This document shows, one piece after another, positions 42,434-51,250 of a stretch of 62,586 nt of DNA. Below the pieces are notes generated by a model. The model did no database searches, was not told the origin of the DNA, and saw only the letters and a list, made by a program, of their open reading frames with translations. The stretch's first letter is position 1; every line of letters starts with the position of its first letter. This DNA comes from Dyadobacter sp. 50-39 (GTDB taxonomy: Bacteria > Bacteroidota > Bacteroidia > Cytophagales > Spirosomataceae): assembly GCA_001898145.1 (NCBI GenBank), contig MKSR01000042.1:1-62586 (forward strand), written 5' to 3'. The translations under genes and the position numbers were made by a program.

Positions 42434-42793
42434 ATGAATTTCCTCATCATAGCTATTCTGTCGGCGATACTGCAAATATTCGCCCCCTGGTGGGTAATCG
42501 CCATCGTACCATTTGTGATTGTCATCGCGCGGCCTTCGTCAGGCGCATTCTGGAGTGGTTTCGGCGGCATAGCCGTACCCTGGCTGCTGTACGGCTATTA
42601 CCAGCATTTCATCTCCGACGGCGCTTTAACCGACCGTGTTGCAAAGATATTCATGCTGCCCAACGGCATTCTCCTTTTGCTCGTTACAGCTCTGGTGGGC
42701 GGCCTGGTGGGCGGCTTTTCGGGATTGGCCGGCTATTGGGTCCGTCAGATATTCCGGAGAAATCCCGCACCGGTTCCCGGAGCTGTTTCCTGA
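42434..42793 (+). CDS. Small four-helix membrane protein
   Basis: The 119-residue hydrophobic protein has about four membrane segments: FLIIAILSAILQIFAPWW, VIAIVPFVIVIA, GGIAVPWLLYGYYQHFI and LLLLVTALVGGLVGGFSGL. No known family comes to mind. It follows the acylase gene by 3 bases, so it is cotranscribed and perhaps coupled. Confidence 0.7.
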   Translation: MNFLIIAILSAILQIFAPWWVIAIVPFVIVIARPSSGAFWSGFGGIAVPWLLYGYYQHFISDGALTDRVAKIFMLPNGILLLLVTALVGGLVGGFSGLAGYWVRQIFRRNPAPVPGAVS

Positions 42794-42828
42794 AAGTCAG
42801 GTATCCTGCCCGGGGCACCACTTATTCA

Positions 42829-42857
42829 TTGTACTTAAACACAAATCATTATCTTTG
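42829..42857 (+). promoter_or_regulatory. Promoter of the OmpH-like gene
   Basis: TTG (42829-42831), an 18-base spacer and TATCTTTG (42850-42857) give a near-ideal Bacteroidota promoter. The start point would be near 42865, which excludes every upstream start and supports GTG 42892. Confidence 0.75.
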
Positions 42858-42891
42858 CGGCTCGTTCAAAAAAACAATAAACCTTAAAAAC

Positions 42892-43512
42892 GTGAACAAC
42901 AATACTTCATTGATCTGGAACGTCGTCCTTTCGCTTGCTGTGGCGGTGTTATTCTTCCTTCATTTTTCAAGCAAATCGTCAGACACCGGCGCAGCCGCTG
43001 ATGGTGCAGTAGTGGAAGGCCGCCGCACTGTTTACGTTCAGGTGGATTCGCTTCTTAAAAACTACGATTTCTTCAAGGATACCAGAAAAGAGCTTGAAAA
43101 CAAGAATTTCCAGCTTGAAAATGAGCTGACTACCAAGGGACGCTCTCTGCAAAATGAAGTAGCTTTCTTCCAGCAGCGCGCAGCCACCATGACCCCTGAG
43201 CAAGCACGCTCCACCGAAGCCCAGTTGATGAAAAAGCAGCAGGACCTGATGGCCTACCGCGATCAGTCGGCACAGGCTTTGGGTCAGGAAGAGGCTAAAA
43301 AGAATGAGGAACTTTACAAAAACATCCGTTCTTACATCGATAAATACAACAAGGAAAACGGCTACGAATACGTGCTCGGCTACTCCCTGGGCGGCGGCAT
43401 TCTTTTCGCTAACCCATCCCTGGACGTAACCCAGAAAATCGTCGATGGTTTGAATAAAGAATATAAAAACGCAGGCAAACCTGCTGCGGCGGATACTACC
43501 AAGAAGAAGTAG
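42892..43512 (+). CDS. OmpH/Skp-like periplasmic chaperone
   Basis: The 206-residue protein starts at GTG 42892, since no ATG fits between the promoter and the conserved region. An N-terminal helix (SLIWNVVLSLAVAVLFFLHF) anchors or exports it. Then come RTVYVQVDSLLKNYDFFKDT and a long coiled coil (about 70-160), and a C-terminal YEYVLGYSLGGGILFANPSLD, the usual OmpH pattern. OmpH/Skp proteins hold unfolded outer membrane proteins in the periplasm. The helix lacks a clear cleavage site, so it may stay membrane-bound. A strong terminator follows. Confidence 0.82.
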   Translation: MNNNTSLIWNVVLSLAVAVLFFLHFSSKSSDTGAAADGAVVEGRRTVYVQVDSLLKNYDFFKDTRKELENKNFQLENELTTKGRSLQNEVAFFQQRAATMTPEQARSTEAQLMKKQQDLMAYRDQSAQALGQEEAKKNEELYKNIRSYIDKYNKENGYEYVLGYSLGGGILFANPSLDVTQKIVDGLNKEYKNAGKPAAADTTKKK

Positions 43513-43530
43513 TACTTCCTGAATTGAAAT

Positions 43531-43576
43531 AAAATAGCGAAGCAGACGGTCGGTTGATCGTCTGCTTCGCTATTTT
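43531..43576. terminator. Terminator between OmpH-like gene and Uma2 gene
   Basis: A perfect 18-bp stem (43531-43548 with 43559-43576) has a 10-base loop, is flanked by A and T runs and lies between convergent genes. It can act on both strands. Confidence 0.9.
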
Positions 43577-43590
43577 TGGTGTAAACAAGT

Positions 43591-44172
43591 CTATATTTTT
43601 AATTCACTCAAATCAAAATCAAAACCTATAAGTACTTCTTCTCCTGATAGTTTCTGATCAAAACCTCGGAAAATTTTTACGTCTTCATTTGGTCGATAAA
43701 CATATGTTGTTTCTCCCTCCGGATCAATTAGCCAGGCGAGTTTGCATCCATTAGCCATCCATTCTATCTGCATTTTTTTTTGAATGGTTTTCAGATCGTC
43801 ATTCTCTGAAAGCAGTTCTATCACAAAATCGGGGCATATAGGAGGGAATTTCTTTTTTTCAGCGCCGGTCAAAAGCTCCCACCGCTCAGCCGAAACCCAG
43901 GCAACGTCAGGCGACCTAACTGAGGTATTGGGTAATCGGAAAGCCGTGGAAGAATCAAAAACGAATCCCAACTTAGTGGAACGATGCCAATACATCAAAC
44001 AGTAGTTGATGATCGAATTCAGTATTCCCGTAGTTCCGCCAGTATTTGACATAATATAAATCGTTCCTTCGCTATCCCTCTCTATTTTGAGTTGATCATT
44101 CTCCCGGCAAAACTCGTAGAATTCATCATCATCAAGACGCAGAGGCTTGTATCTCAATTCTATCGTATCCAT
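43591..44172 (-). CDS. Uma2 family putative endonuclease
   Basis: The 193-residue protein shows the Uma2 (DUF820) restriction-like fold: RSPDVAWVS, PDFVIELLSENDD and KKMQIEWMANGCKLAWLIDP form the expected catalytic D/E...K pattern, and YVYRPNED follows. The family is abundant in cyanobacteria and Bacteroidota and its role is unknown. It stands alone between two strong terminators. Confidence 0.85.
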   Translation of the reverse strand: MDTIELRYKPLRLDDDEFYEFCRENDQLKIERDSEGTIYIMSNTGGTTGILNSIINYCLMYWHRSTKLGFVFDSSTAFRLPNTSVRSPDVAWVSAERWELLTGAEKKKFPPICPDFVIELLSENDDLKTIQKKMQIEWMANGCKLAWLIDPEGETTYVYRPNEDVKIFRGFDQKLSGEEVLIGFDFDLSELKI

Positions 44173-44240
44173 GTTGTTGTTTCCTTTCCTAATGCAATAT
44201 AAACATTTTGAAACACTAACAGATTCAAGCCTTACCCGTC

Positions 44241-44278
44241 AAAAACAAAAACAGGACAGCCGGTTTCCCGACTGCCCT
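44241..44278 (-). terminator. Terminator of sdhCAB
   Basis: On the minus strand AGGGCAGTCGG (44078-offset; bases 44278-44268) pairs with CCGGCTGTCCT (44263-44253) around GAAA, then GTTTTTGTTTTT follows. It lies 22 bases after the sdhB stop. Confidence 0.85.
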
Positions 44279-44299
44279 GCATTTGCATTAAATATATCC

Positions 44300-45064
44300 T
44301 TAGACCGCCGAAGACGAGAACTTCGCGCCGATGTATTCGCGGTTCATGCGGGCGATGTTTTCGAGGCTGATTTCCTTGGGGCATTCTGCTGAGCATGCTC
44401 CGGTGTTGGTACAAGCTCCGAAGCCTTCGGCATCCATTTGAGCAACCATTTTCTCGGCCCGTATGCTGCGTTCCGCCTGTCCTTGGGGCAACAATGCCAG
44501 CTGGGAGATTTTGGCGGAAACAAAAAGCATTGCAGAAGCGTTTTTACAAGCTGCCACGCAAGCGCCGCATCCGATACAAGCTGCTGCTGCAAATGCATCG
44601 TCAGCCGCTTCTTTCGGAACAGGGAGTGAGTTTGCATCCTGTGCATTACCTGTGTTGACAGAAATAAAACCGCCGGCAGAGATCACGCGGTCGAATGCGT
44701 CGCGGTCTACCACGAGGTCTTTGATCACCGGGAAAGCCTGCGCTCTCCAAGGCTCTACCACGATGGTGTCGCCATCTTTGAACGAACGCATGTGCAGCTG
44801 GCAGGTAGTTACCCCCCGCAAAGGACCGTGCGGACGGCCATTGATGTACATCGAGCACATCCCGCAAATACCTTCACGGCAGTCGTGGTCAAATGCTACC
44901 GGTTCCTTTCCTTCTTCGATGAGCTGCTCATTGAGTACATCGAACATTTCAAGAAATGACATATCAGGGGAAACGTTGTCCAGCTTGTAGTCTTCGAAAC
45001 CTCCCGCTGCCTCTTTATTGCTTTGTCTCCAAACTTTGAGAGACAACCTCATATTTCCTTCCAT
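44300..45064 (-). CDS. sdhB: Succinate dehydrogenase/fumarate reductase iron-sulphur subunit
   Basis: The 254-residue protein has three cluster motifs: the 2Fe-2S site in [15 protein letters not shown], a 4Fe-4S site in [15 protein letters not shown], and the 3Fe-4S region in [17 protein letters not shown]. It passes electrons from the flavoprotein to the haem b/menaquinone subunit. The gene order is sdhC, sdhA, sdhB on the minus strand, with spacers of 50 and 63 bases and a shared promoter before sdhC. Confidence 0.96.
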   Translation of the reverse strand: MEGNMRLSLKVWRQSNKEAAGGFEDYKLDNVSPDMSFLEMFDVLNEQLIEEGKEPVAFDHDCREGICGMCSMYINGRPHGPLRGVTTCQLHMRSFKDGDTIVVEPWRAQAFPVIKDLVVDRDAFDRVISAGGFISVNTGNAQDANSLPVPKEAADDAFAAAACIGCGACVAACKNASAMLFVSAKISQLALLPQGQAERSIRAEKMVAQMDAEGFGACTNTGACSAECPKEISLENIARMNREYIGAKFSSSAV

Positions 45065-45127
45065 ACCTATATTCTTTATTTCTGATACAACTTATTAGCG
45101 TGGCATCATCCGTGCCACTGGGGGTTT

Positions 45128-47116
45128 TTATTTGTAGCTACGCTGCGCGATTTTGATGTTGTCGTAAATGAGTTCTTCCTTGTGAAGCTCCCAATTCTCC
45201 ACGCCTTTGTGTTCCCAGGCCGAGACATACATATAGTTTTCGTCGTCGCGCAATGCTTCGCCTTCCTCGGTCTGGTATTCCTCGCGGAAGTGGCCGCCAC
45301 AGGATTCGTTCCGGTCCAACGCGTCGATACACATCAGCTCGCCGAGTTCGATGAAGTCCGCCACCCGGTTGGCTTTATCGAGTTCAGGGTTGAAGTAGCC
45401 GGCAGTTCCCATTACTTTCACATCCGACCAGAAGTCTTTTCTCAGCTGACGGATTTCCCGGATCGCTTCTTTCAGGCCTTCCGCATTCCGTGCCATACCG
45501 CATTTTTCCCACATAATCTTGCCCAACCGGCGGTGGAAAAGCTCCGGAGAAGTTTTACCCTGGATTTTCAGCAATGTGTCGATACGCTCCTTCACTTCTG
45601 CTTCCGCTTTCACGAATGCTTCATGGTCAGTAGAGATTTTTCCGGTACGGATTTCGCTTGCCAGGTAAGCACCGATGGTGTAAGGGATTACGAAATAACC
45701 GTCGGCCAGGCCCTGCATCAATGCAGAGGCACCCAATCGGTTTGCCCCGTGGTCGGAGAAGTTGGCCTCTCCCAGCGAGTACAAGCCCGGCACGGTGGTC
45801 ATCAGGTTGTAGTCCACCCAAAGGCCGCCCATGGTATAGTGTACCGCAGGATAGATACGCATAGGCACTTCATACGGATCTTCACCCGTGATTTGCTTAT
45901 ACATATCGAAGAGGTTACCGTATTTTTCTTTTACAACCGCCTTACCCCATGTGATAATGTCGGCGTCGGACGCATTGTGGATGTTGTTTTTGTTCGCTTC
46001 CGCACGTCCGTAACGCTCTACCGCCGCAGCGAAATCGAGGTACACGGCCAATTTGGAAGTTCCTACGCCATAACCGGCATCGCAACGCTCCTTCGCCGCG
46101 CGCGACGCGATGTCACGCGGTACAAGGTTACCGAATGCAGGGTAACGGCGTTCGAGGTAGTAATCGCGCTCGTCTTCGGGGATTTCGTTACCCGGGCGGT
46201 TATCGTCTTTTTTCTTGGGAACCCAGATACGCCCGTCGTTACGCAACGACTCCGACATCAGGGTCAGTTTCGACTGGTGTTCGCCGGAGACCGGGATACA
46301 AGTCGGGTGAATTTGGGTAAAGCAAGGGTTACCAAAGAATGCACCGCGCTTGTGCGCTTTCCATGCTGCGGTAACGTTGCTACCCATGGCATTGGTAGAC
46401 AGGTAGAAAACGTTTCCATAACCACCTGTGCAAAGCAATACGGCGTGGCCGGCGTGTCTTTCAAGTTCACCGGTGATCAGGTTACGTGCGATGATACCGC
46501 GGCATTTGCCGTCGATATTCACGATATCGAGCATTTCGTGGCGGTTGTACATTTTGACTGTACCCATACCCACCTGGCGCTGCAAGCCGGAATATGCTCC
46601 GAGCAACAGCTGCTGGCCCGTCTGGCCCGCCGCATAGAAGGTACGCTGCACCTGCGTTCCACCGAATGAGCGGTTGGAAAGCAAACCGCCGTATTCACGT
46701 GCGAACGGCACCCCTGCGGCTACGCATTGGTCGATAATGTTACCCGAAACTTCGGCCAGGCGGTGTACGTTCGCTTCGCGCGCGCGGTAGTCGCCCCCTT
46801 TGATCGTATCATAAAAAAGACGGTAAACCGAGTCACCGTCATTCTGGTAGTTTTTTGCTGCATTGATCCCTCCCTGTGCGGCAATGGAGTGCGCACGGCG
46901 TGGAGAATCCTGAAAACAGAATGCTTTCACTTTATAACCGAGCTCCGCGAGCGTAGCGGCGGCAGAAGCACCGGCAAGTCCGGTCCCTACGACAATGATC
47001 TCGAGGTTACGTTTGTTCGCAGGGTTTACAAGCGGAACAGAAGAGCGGTATTTGCTCCATTTACTTTCGAGAGGTCCTTGTGGTATTTTGGCATCCAGAC
47101 GAGATGAAGTTGCCAT
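45128..47116 (-). CDS. sdhA: Succinate dehydrogenase/fumarate reductase flavoprotein subunit
   Basis: The 662-residue flavoprotein has the FAD site [19 protein letters not shown], the covalent-FAD histidine in [18 protein letters not shown], and the dicarboxylate site [11 protein letters not shown] with the [20 protein letters not shown] motif. It oxidises succinate at the cytoplasmic face. As a type B enzyme with one membrane subunit it can use menaquinone in either direction. Confidence 0.97.
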   Translation of the reverse strand: MATSSRLDAKIPQGPLESKWSKYRSSVPLVNPANKRNLEIIVVGTGLAGASAAATLAELGYKVKAFCFQDSPRRAHSIAAQGGINAAKNYQNDGDSVYRLFYDTIKGGDYRAREANVHRLAEVSGNIIDQCVAAGVPFAREYGGLLSNRSFGGTQVQRTFYAAGQTGQQLLLGAYSGLQRQVGMGTVKMYNRHEMLDIVNIDGKCRGIIARNLITGELERHAGHAVLLCTGGYGNVFYLSTNAMGSNVTAAWKAHKRGAFFGNPCFTQIHPTCIPVSGEHQSKLTLMSESLRNDGRIWVPKKKDDNRPGNEIPEDERDYYLERRYPAFGNLVPRDIASRAAKERCDAGYGVGTSKLAVYLDFAAAVERYGRAEANKNNIHNASDADIITWGKAVVKEKYGNLFDMYKQITGEDPYEVPMRIYPAVHYTMGGLWVDYNLMTTVPGLYSLGEANFSDHGANRLGASALMQGLADGYFVIPYTIGAYLASEIRTGKISTDHEAFVKAEAEVKERIDTLLKIQGKTSPELFHRRLGKIMWEKCGMARNAEGLKEAIREIRQLRKDFWSDVKVMGTAGYFNPELDKANRVADFIELGELMCIDALDRNESCGGHFREEYQTEEGEALRDDENYMYVSAWEHKGVENWELHKEELIYDNIKIAQRSYK

Positions 47117-47166
47117 ATATCAAATATTATTTAATCGAAAATTTTAGAAATAAGACGCTTTCGGGA

Positions 47167-47838
47167 TTACTTCACCCAGCCGAGGTAGATCGAGATCGGC
47201 ATTAAGGCAAACAGGATCGGGACGATGATCGAGAATGCTGTTCCTATGAACGAGATCACACCATTGTATTTCACGTGGTTGAGCCCGAGTGACTGGAACG
47301 CACTTTTGAAACCGTGCAGCAAATGCCAGAAAAGGGAAACGCAGCCCAGCACATAAATCAGCACGACAACCGGGTTCTGGAAGATATCGAGCATCATCTG
47401 GTACAGGTTCAGCTCTTCGCCGGTAGCAAACTGGTTGGAACGGTTGGGGATCCAGAAATGCGAGGTATGGATCACGAGGAAGATCAGAAGGAGCGTTCCC
47501 AGCAAGCCCATGCTGCGGGAATACCAGGTACTGTTCGCAGATGCATTGTTGACAGCATATTTCACAGGACGGGCCTCGCGGTTGTTTTTCCAGAGGATCA
47601 GGCCGTCGGCGATGTGAATGATGAAGCCCGCAACGAGGCCGATTTCAAGTGTACGTATAATCGGGTTGGTACCCATGAAATGTCCCCAGTGCGAGAACGT
47701 CTCTCCGCCATCATTGTAGAAAATCATGGCATTGATAGTGGCATGAATGACCAGAAAGCTAATCAAAAAAAGTCCGGTAAGAGCCATCAGAAGTTTTTTA
47801 CCGATAGAGCTCGTTAACGTTTGTGAAAACCACGACAT
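47167..47838 (-). CDS. sdhC: Succinate dehydrogenase cytochrome b subunit
   Basis: The 223-residue protein has five membrane helices and histidines in or next to helices (LVIHATINAM, FLVIHTSHFW, FWHLLHGFKSA) that probably bind two haem b groups as in type B enzymes. It anchors sdhA and sdhB and passes electrons to menaquinone. The ATG at 47838 is taken; the TTG two codons earlier is less likely. A good promoter (TTG, 20 bases, TACCTTTG) lies 54 bases upstream. Confidence 0.93.
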   Translation of the reverse strand: MSWFSQTLTSSIGKKLLMALTGLFLISFLVIHATINAMIFYNDGGETFSHWGHFMGTNPIIRTLEIGLVAGFIIHIADGLILWKNNREARPVKYAVNNASANSTWYSRSMGLLGTLLLIFLVIHTSHFWIPNRSNQFATGEELNLYQMMLDIFQNPVVVLIYVLGCVSLFWHLLHGFKSAFQSLGLNHVKYNGVISFIGTAFSIIVPILFALMPISIYLGWVK

Positions 47839-47891
47839 AATCAAAAACGAATGGTTTTAGTACAAAAAAAAGAGGTATAATTAGAACCTTT

Positions 47892-47922
47892 CAAAGGTAT
47901 ATCACAAACGTTAGCGAGACAA
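47892..47922 (-). promoter_or_regulatory. Promoter of sdhCAB
   Basis: On the minus strand TTG (47922-47920), 20 bases, and TACCTTTG (47899-47892) fit the Bacteroidota consensus fully. The start point falls near 47885. Confidence 0.72.
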
Positions 47923-48063
47923 TAAATCGCTTTCATTTTTGCAAATGGCCTTGTCTATTTATAATCATTATTAAGAATTATTTAGACTGATTAGCCTTTG
48001 GAAAAGCAAGTTCCTCAGTGCGAAGGCATCAGCGGTACATTCCCTGCGATTTTGTAACCGAAT

Positions 48064-48094
48064 AGCACACATTTTCAAACAAGTGTTTCGTTGA
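48064..48094 (+). promoter_or_regulatory. Shared upstream block of the T9SS paralogues (copy 1)
   Basis: AGCACACATTTT (48064-48075) followed after 10 bases by GTTTCGTTGA recurs ahead of the second paralogue at 51151-51180 with almost the same spacing. It ends 35 bases before this gene's start. It may be a leftover of the duplication or a control site. Confidence 0.5.
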
Positions 48095-48128
48095 GTTGTT
48101 ACATACCGGACGACTAACGAACCGACCC

Positions 48129-51032
48129 ATGCTCAGACCTCTATCTTCCCGTACCCTGATTGTTCTGCTGGTGCTGACATTACTGTGCGGCAACGTTTTC
48201 GCGACACACTTCCGGGCCGGTGAGATCACCGCCACGAGACTGTCGCTCACAACAATCACCTACGAAATTAAACTCACGGGCTATTTCGACGAAATCGGTG
48301 GAAAACAGGCCGCGGACGGCCAGGATAATGTAACGTTCAAAATCGGGACTGTCGACGGCACCGGAACACCGGCGACTATTCAGGCGCCCCGGGTCGACCG
48401 GTTTAATATCGGGAACAACACGTCACAAAACATCTACATAGCCAGATACACCTTCCCTTCTGCCGGCATTTACCGGATTTCCATGGAAGTGGATGCCCGC
48501 AACGACAACATTCTGAACCTGGGACCCGAGCCCACCAGACTACTCAATTTTTACGTAAGCACCATTCTGGAAATCAACGCGGCCTACGGACTGAACCGCA
48601 CCCCGGTGCTCCGGAATGCCCCGATAGACATCGCCGCCGTGGGCCAGCGGTTTATCCATAACCCCGGCGCATTCGATGCCGATGGTGACAGTATCGCCTA
48701 CCGCATGTTCGTCCCGCAGCAAGGCGGTACCAATGGCGTGGGTGTGAACCTCGACTACGAAGACCCTAACCTGACCACCCCTCCCGGCCAGACTGAAACC
48801 GGCGCGTCCCCGGCGATATTCAGCATTAACAGGGCGAACGGCGACATTATATGGGATGCTCCCGTTACGAAGGGCTTCTATAATATTGCATTCATCGTCG
48901 AAGAATGGCGTGACGGGGTACTGATAGGCGAAATCGTCCGCGATATGCAAATCATCGTCGAGGATGCACGCAACGATCGGCCGGTGCTGACGCCGCTGGA
49001 AGACATTTGCGTCGAGGCGGGCACATTGATAAACCAGAAAGTGGTGGCCACCGATAAAAATGGCGACAAACTGACACTCACTTCTACCAGCGGCGTATAT
49101 GATGCGTCGCTGATCAAACCGCCGCTCGCAGCTTTTACAGTCGCTAACCAGGGAGCGCAGGGCAGTGTGACGGGGACATTTACCTGGCAGACATCTTGTG
49201 ACCATATCCGCCTGGGTCCCTACGGCGTGTTGTTCAAGGTGGAAGACGGCCCGCCGCCCAGCTACCCCAACCCGTCGCTGTTCCGGAAGCTTACGGATAT
49301 GATCACATTTAACATCCGGGTCTACGGCCCGCAGCCCATGGGTTTGAAGGGAACTGCCGTCACCGACCCGGCAGGCCCGGCCTACCGCCTTAACTGGGAT
49401 GCCTACAAATGCCAGGTTTCCGGCGCAAAAATCGCCATTTACAGGGCAGAAAAATGCACCGACCTGCAAGTCGATGTATGTAAACCGGGGATTCCCGCCG
49501 GCTCGGGTTATGAGGAAATCGGGAGGGTGGACGTGAACCAGACCACTTTCCTGGATAACAATGGCGGCGAGGGGCTTCGTCCGGGTGTTTCGTATTCCTA
49601 CCGCATTGTCGTAATGTTCCCGAGGCCTGGCGCAAGTCCGGGCGATCCGGGCTATCTGATCGGGGGTGGTGAAAGCATTGCTTCGCCCGAGTTTTGCCTG
49701 AACCTTCCATTGACAATGCCAGTCATTACCCACGTCACAGTCGATTCTACAAGCACTACCCGCGGGCAGATCACCGTAAAATGGATGCGGCCCGCTGCTG
49801 CATCCGGCTTGCCTGCACAATACCGCCTGTTCAGGGCGACCGGGCAGGCCGGCACGTCGTTCACCCAGATTGCAGCCATCAATACCAACCTGGCACCCGG
49901 CGCAGCCGACACTATTTTCATAGACAAAGGGCTGAATACCGAGGCGAATGCCTACAACTATAAACTCGAATATTATACCACCGTCAATGGCCAGCTCACC
50001 AGGTTCGATGAAACTGAAACCGCGAGCTCGGTCAGGCTTGAACAGATAGCCGCACCGTCCGATAAGGTTGGGTTGAAATGGACAGCGCTTGTGCCGTGGG
50101 ATAACCGAAACCGGGTACACCGCATTTACCGGGAGGACAAAACACGGCCGGGAACCTTCAACCGCATTGCCGAAGTGCCGGTGCAGGGAACGCAGTCTTT
50201 CAATTATGTCGACGACGGTACCGATAAGTATGCCGCCGACGGAACGATCAATGTGACCATTGTGAAGGATTCGACTTACTGCTACAAAGTTGAAACGGTG
50301 GGTTCCTATAACAACAGTCAGATCCGGCCATCGGTTTTATACAACTTCTCGCAGATATTCTGTGTGTCGTCCTCGGATACGACCAAACCCTGCCCGCCCG
50401 TATTAACCCTGGACCCGCTGAACTGCGATTCACTCCGGACGCATCCGGAGGCATTTTGTACCACTTCCAGCTTTACGAACCACTTATCATGGCAATATCC
50501 CGACAATGCGGAGGGCCGAGACTGCGACCCGCTGATAACCGCATACCGCGTCTATTATACAAGATATGAAGGCGATGCCCCGAAACTGGTCACGACCATA
50601 ACCACCCCTCCATCGCCGCTGCGGACGACGTTTGACCATAAAGGCCTCGAATCATTTGCAGGCTGCTATTATGTGACGGCCGTCAACCGCTTCGGAAGCG
50701 AGAGCGCGCCCAGCAACACTGTCTGCCGCGATAACTGCCCGATGTACGTATTGCCCAATGTGTTTACTCCCAATGGCGACGCTAAAAATGATGTCTTTCA
50801 GCCTTACGAATGTCCCGCATTTGTTCAGTCCCTCGAATTCAAAGCATTCAACCGCTGGGGTGCGCAGGTGTTTTCGACCAAAGACGTGAACATTAACTGG
50901 GACGGTAAAACCAACGGCGGAAAAGAGCTTGCGGCTGGTCAGTACTATTACGAGGTAACCATTTATTTCGAATCATTTAAAAAGCAGGGCACAGAGACAA
51001 CTATGAAAGGCTGGGTACAATTGCTGAGATAG
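48129..51032 (+). CDS. Large T9SS type B surface protein, copy 1
   Basis: The 967-residue protein has a signal peptide (TLIVLLVLTLLCGNVFA) before ATHFRAGEITATRL. It is rich in Fn3/cadherin-like modules (FDADGDSIAYRMFVPQ, VFTPNGDAKNDVF) and cysteine pairs. The C-terminal type IX sorting domain, about the last 85 residues, has FNRWGAQVF, NINWDGKTNGGKELAAGQYY and the end MKGWVQLLR. A surface, adhesive or structural role is likely. The start at 48129 is chosen because the signal peptide begins there. The next gene is a close copy. Confidence 0.88.
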   Translation: MLRPLSSRTLIVLLVLTLLCGNVFATHFRAGEITATRLSLTTITYEIKLTGYFDEIGGKQAADGQDNVTFKIGTVDGTGTPATIQAPRVDRFNIGNNTSQNIYIARYTFPSAGIYRISMEVDARNDNILNLGPEPTRLLNFYVSTILEINAAYGLNRTPVLRNAPIDIAAVGQRFIHNPGAFDADGDSIAYRMFVPQQGGTNGVGVNLDYEDPNLTTPPGQTETGASPAIFSINRANGDIIWDAPVTKGFYNIAFIVEEWRDGVLIGEIVRDMQIIVEDARNDRPVLTPLEDICVEAGTLINQKVVATDKNGDKLTLTSTSGVYDASLIKPPLAAFTVANQGAQGSVTGTFTWQTSCDHIRLGPYGVLFKVEDGPPPSYPNPSLFRKLTDMITFNIRVYGPQPMGLKGTAVTDPAGPAYRLNWDAYKCQVSGAKIAIYRAEKCTDLQVDVCKPGIPAGSGYEEIGRVDVNQTTFLDNNGGEGLRPGVSYSYRIVVMFPRPGASPGDPGYLIGGGESIASPEFCLNLPLTMPVITHVTVDSTSTTRGQITVKWMRPAAASGLPAQYRLFRATGQAGTSFTQIAAINTNLAPGAADTIFIDKGLNTEANAYNYKLEYYTTVNGQLTRFDETETASSVRLEQIAAPSDKVGLKWTALVPWDNRNRVHRIYREDKTRPGTFNRIAEVPVQGTQSFNYVDDGTDKYAADGTINVTIVKDSTYCYKVETVGSYNNSQIRPSVLYNFSQIFCVSSSDTTKPCPPVLTLDPLNCDSLRTHPEAFCTTSSFTNHLSWQYPDNAEGRDCDPLITAYRVYYTRYEGDAPKLVTTITTPPSPLRTTFDHKGLESFAGCYYVTAVNRFGSESAPSNTVCRDNCPMYVLPNVFTPNGDAKNDVFQPYECPAFVQSLEFKAFNRWGAQVFSTKDVNINWDGKTNGGKELAAGQYYYEVTIYFESFKKQGTETTMKGWVQLLR

Positions 51033-51150
51033 CAATGCAAAATGACATATGAGCGCTATTTGTGCCGCTTTGGGACTTTGTAACAATTCATATATGATTT
51101 ATAAAGTTGTTTTGTAAGTTTACAAACCGACATATTATATTCATTCCCAA

Positions 51151-51180
51151 AGCACACATTTTTACCTGAATTTTCGTTGA
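51151..51180 (+). promoter_or_regulatory. Shared upstream block of the T9SS paralogues (copy 2)
   Basis: AGCACACATTTT (51151-51162), then TTTTCGTTGA (51171-51180), matches copy 1 with a spacing differing by about one base. It ends 70 bases before the second gene's start. Confidence 0.5.
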
Positions 51181-51250
51181 TTTAACGTACCTGACAGGAG
51201 ATATGGCGCCTGCCGTTACCTCCCTATCATTATTAGCTCGACACGGATTT

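Noticed and set aside
45182-46669. A 495-codon open frame on the plus strand
   Set aside because: It is fully antisense to sdhA. Its product is rich in Arg, His, Val and Cys with no family pattern, as expected for the complement of a GC-rich gene.
48540-50120. A 526-codon open frame on the minus strand
   Set aside because: It lies antisense to the first large T9SS gene, which has a signal peptide and sorting domain. A similar but shorter shadow frame occurs in the duplicate, showing that it follows the coding strand's composition.
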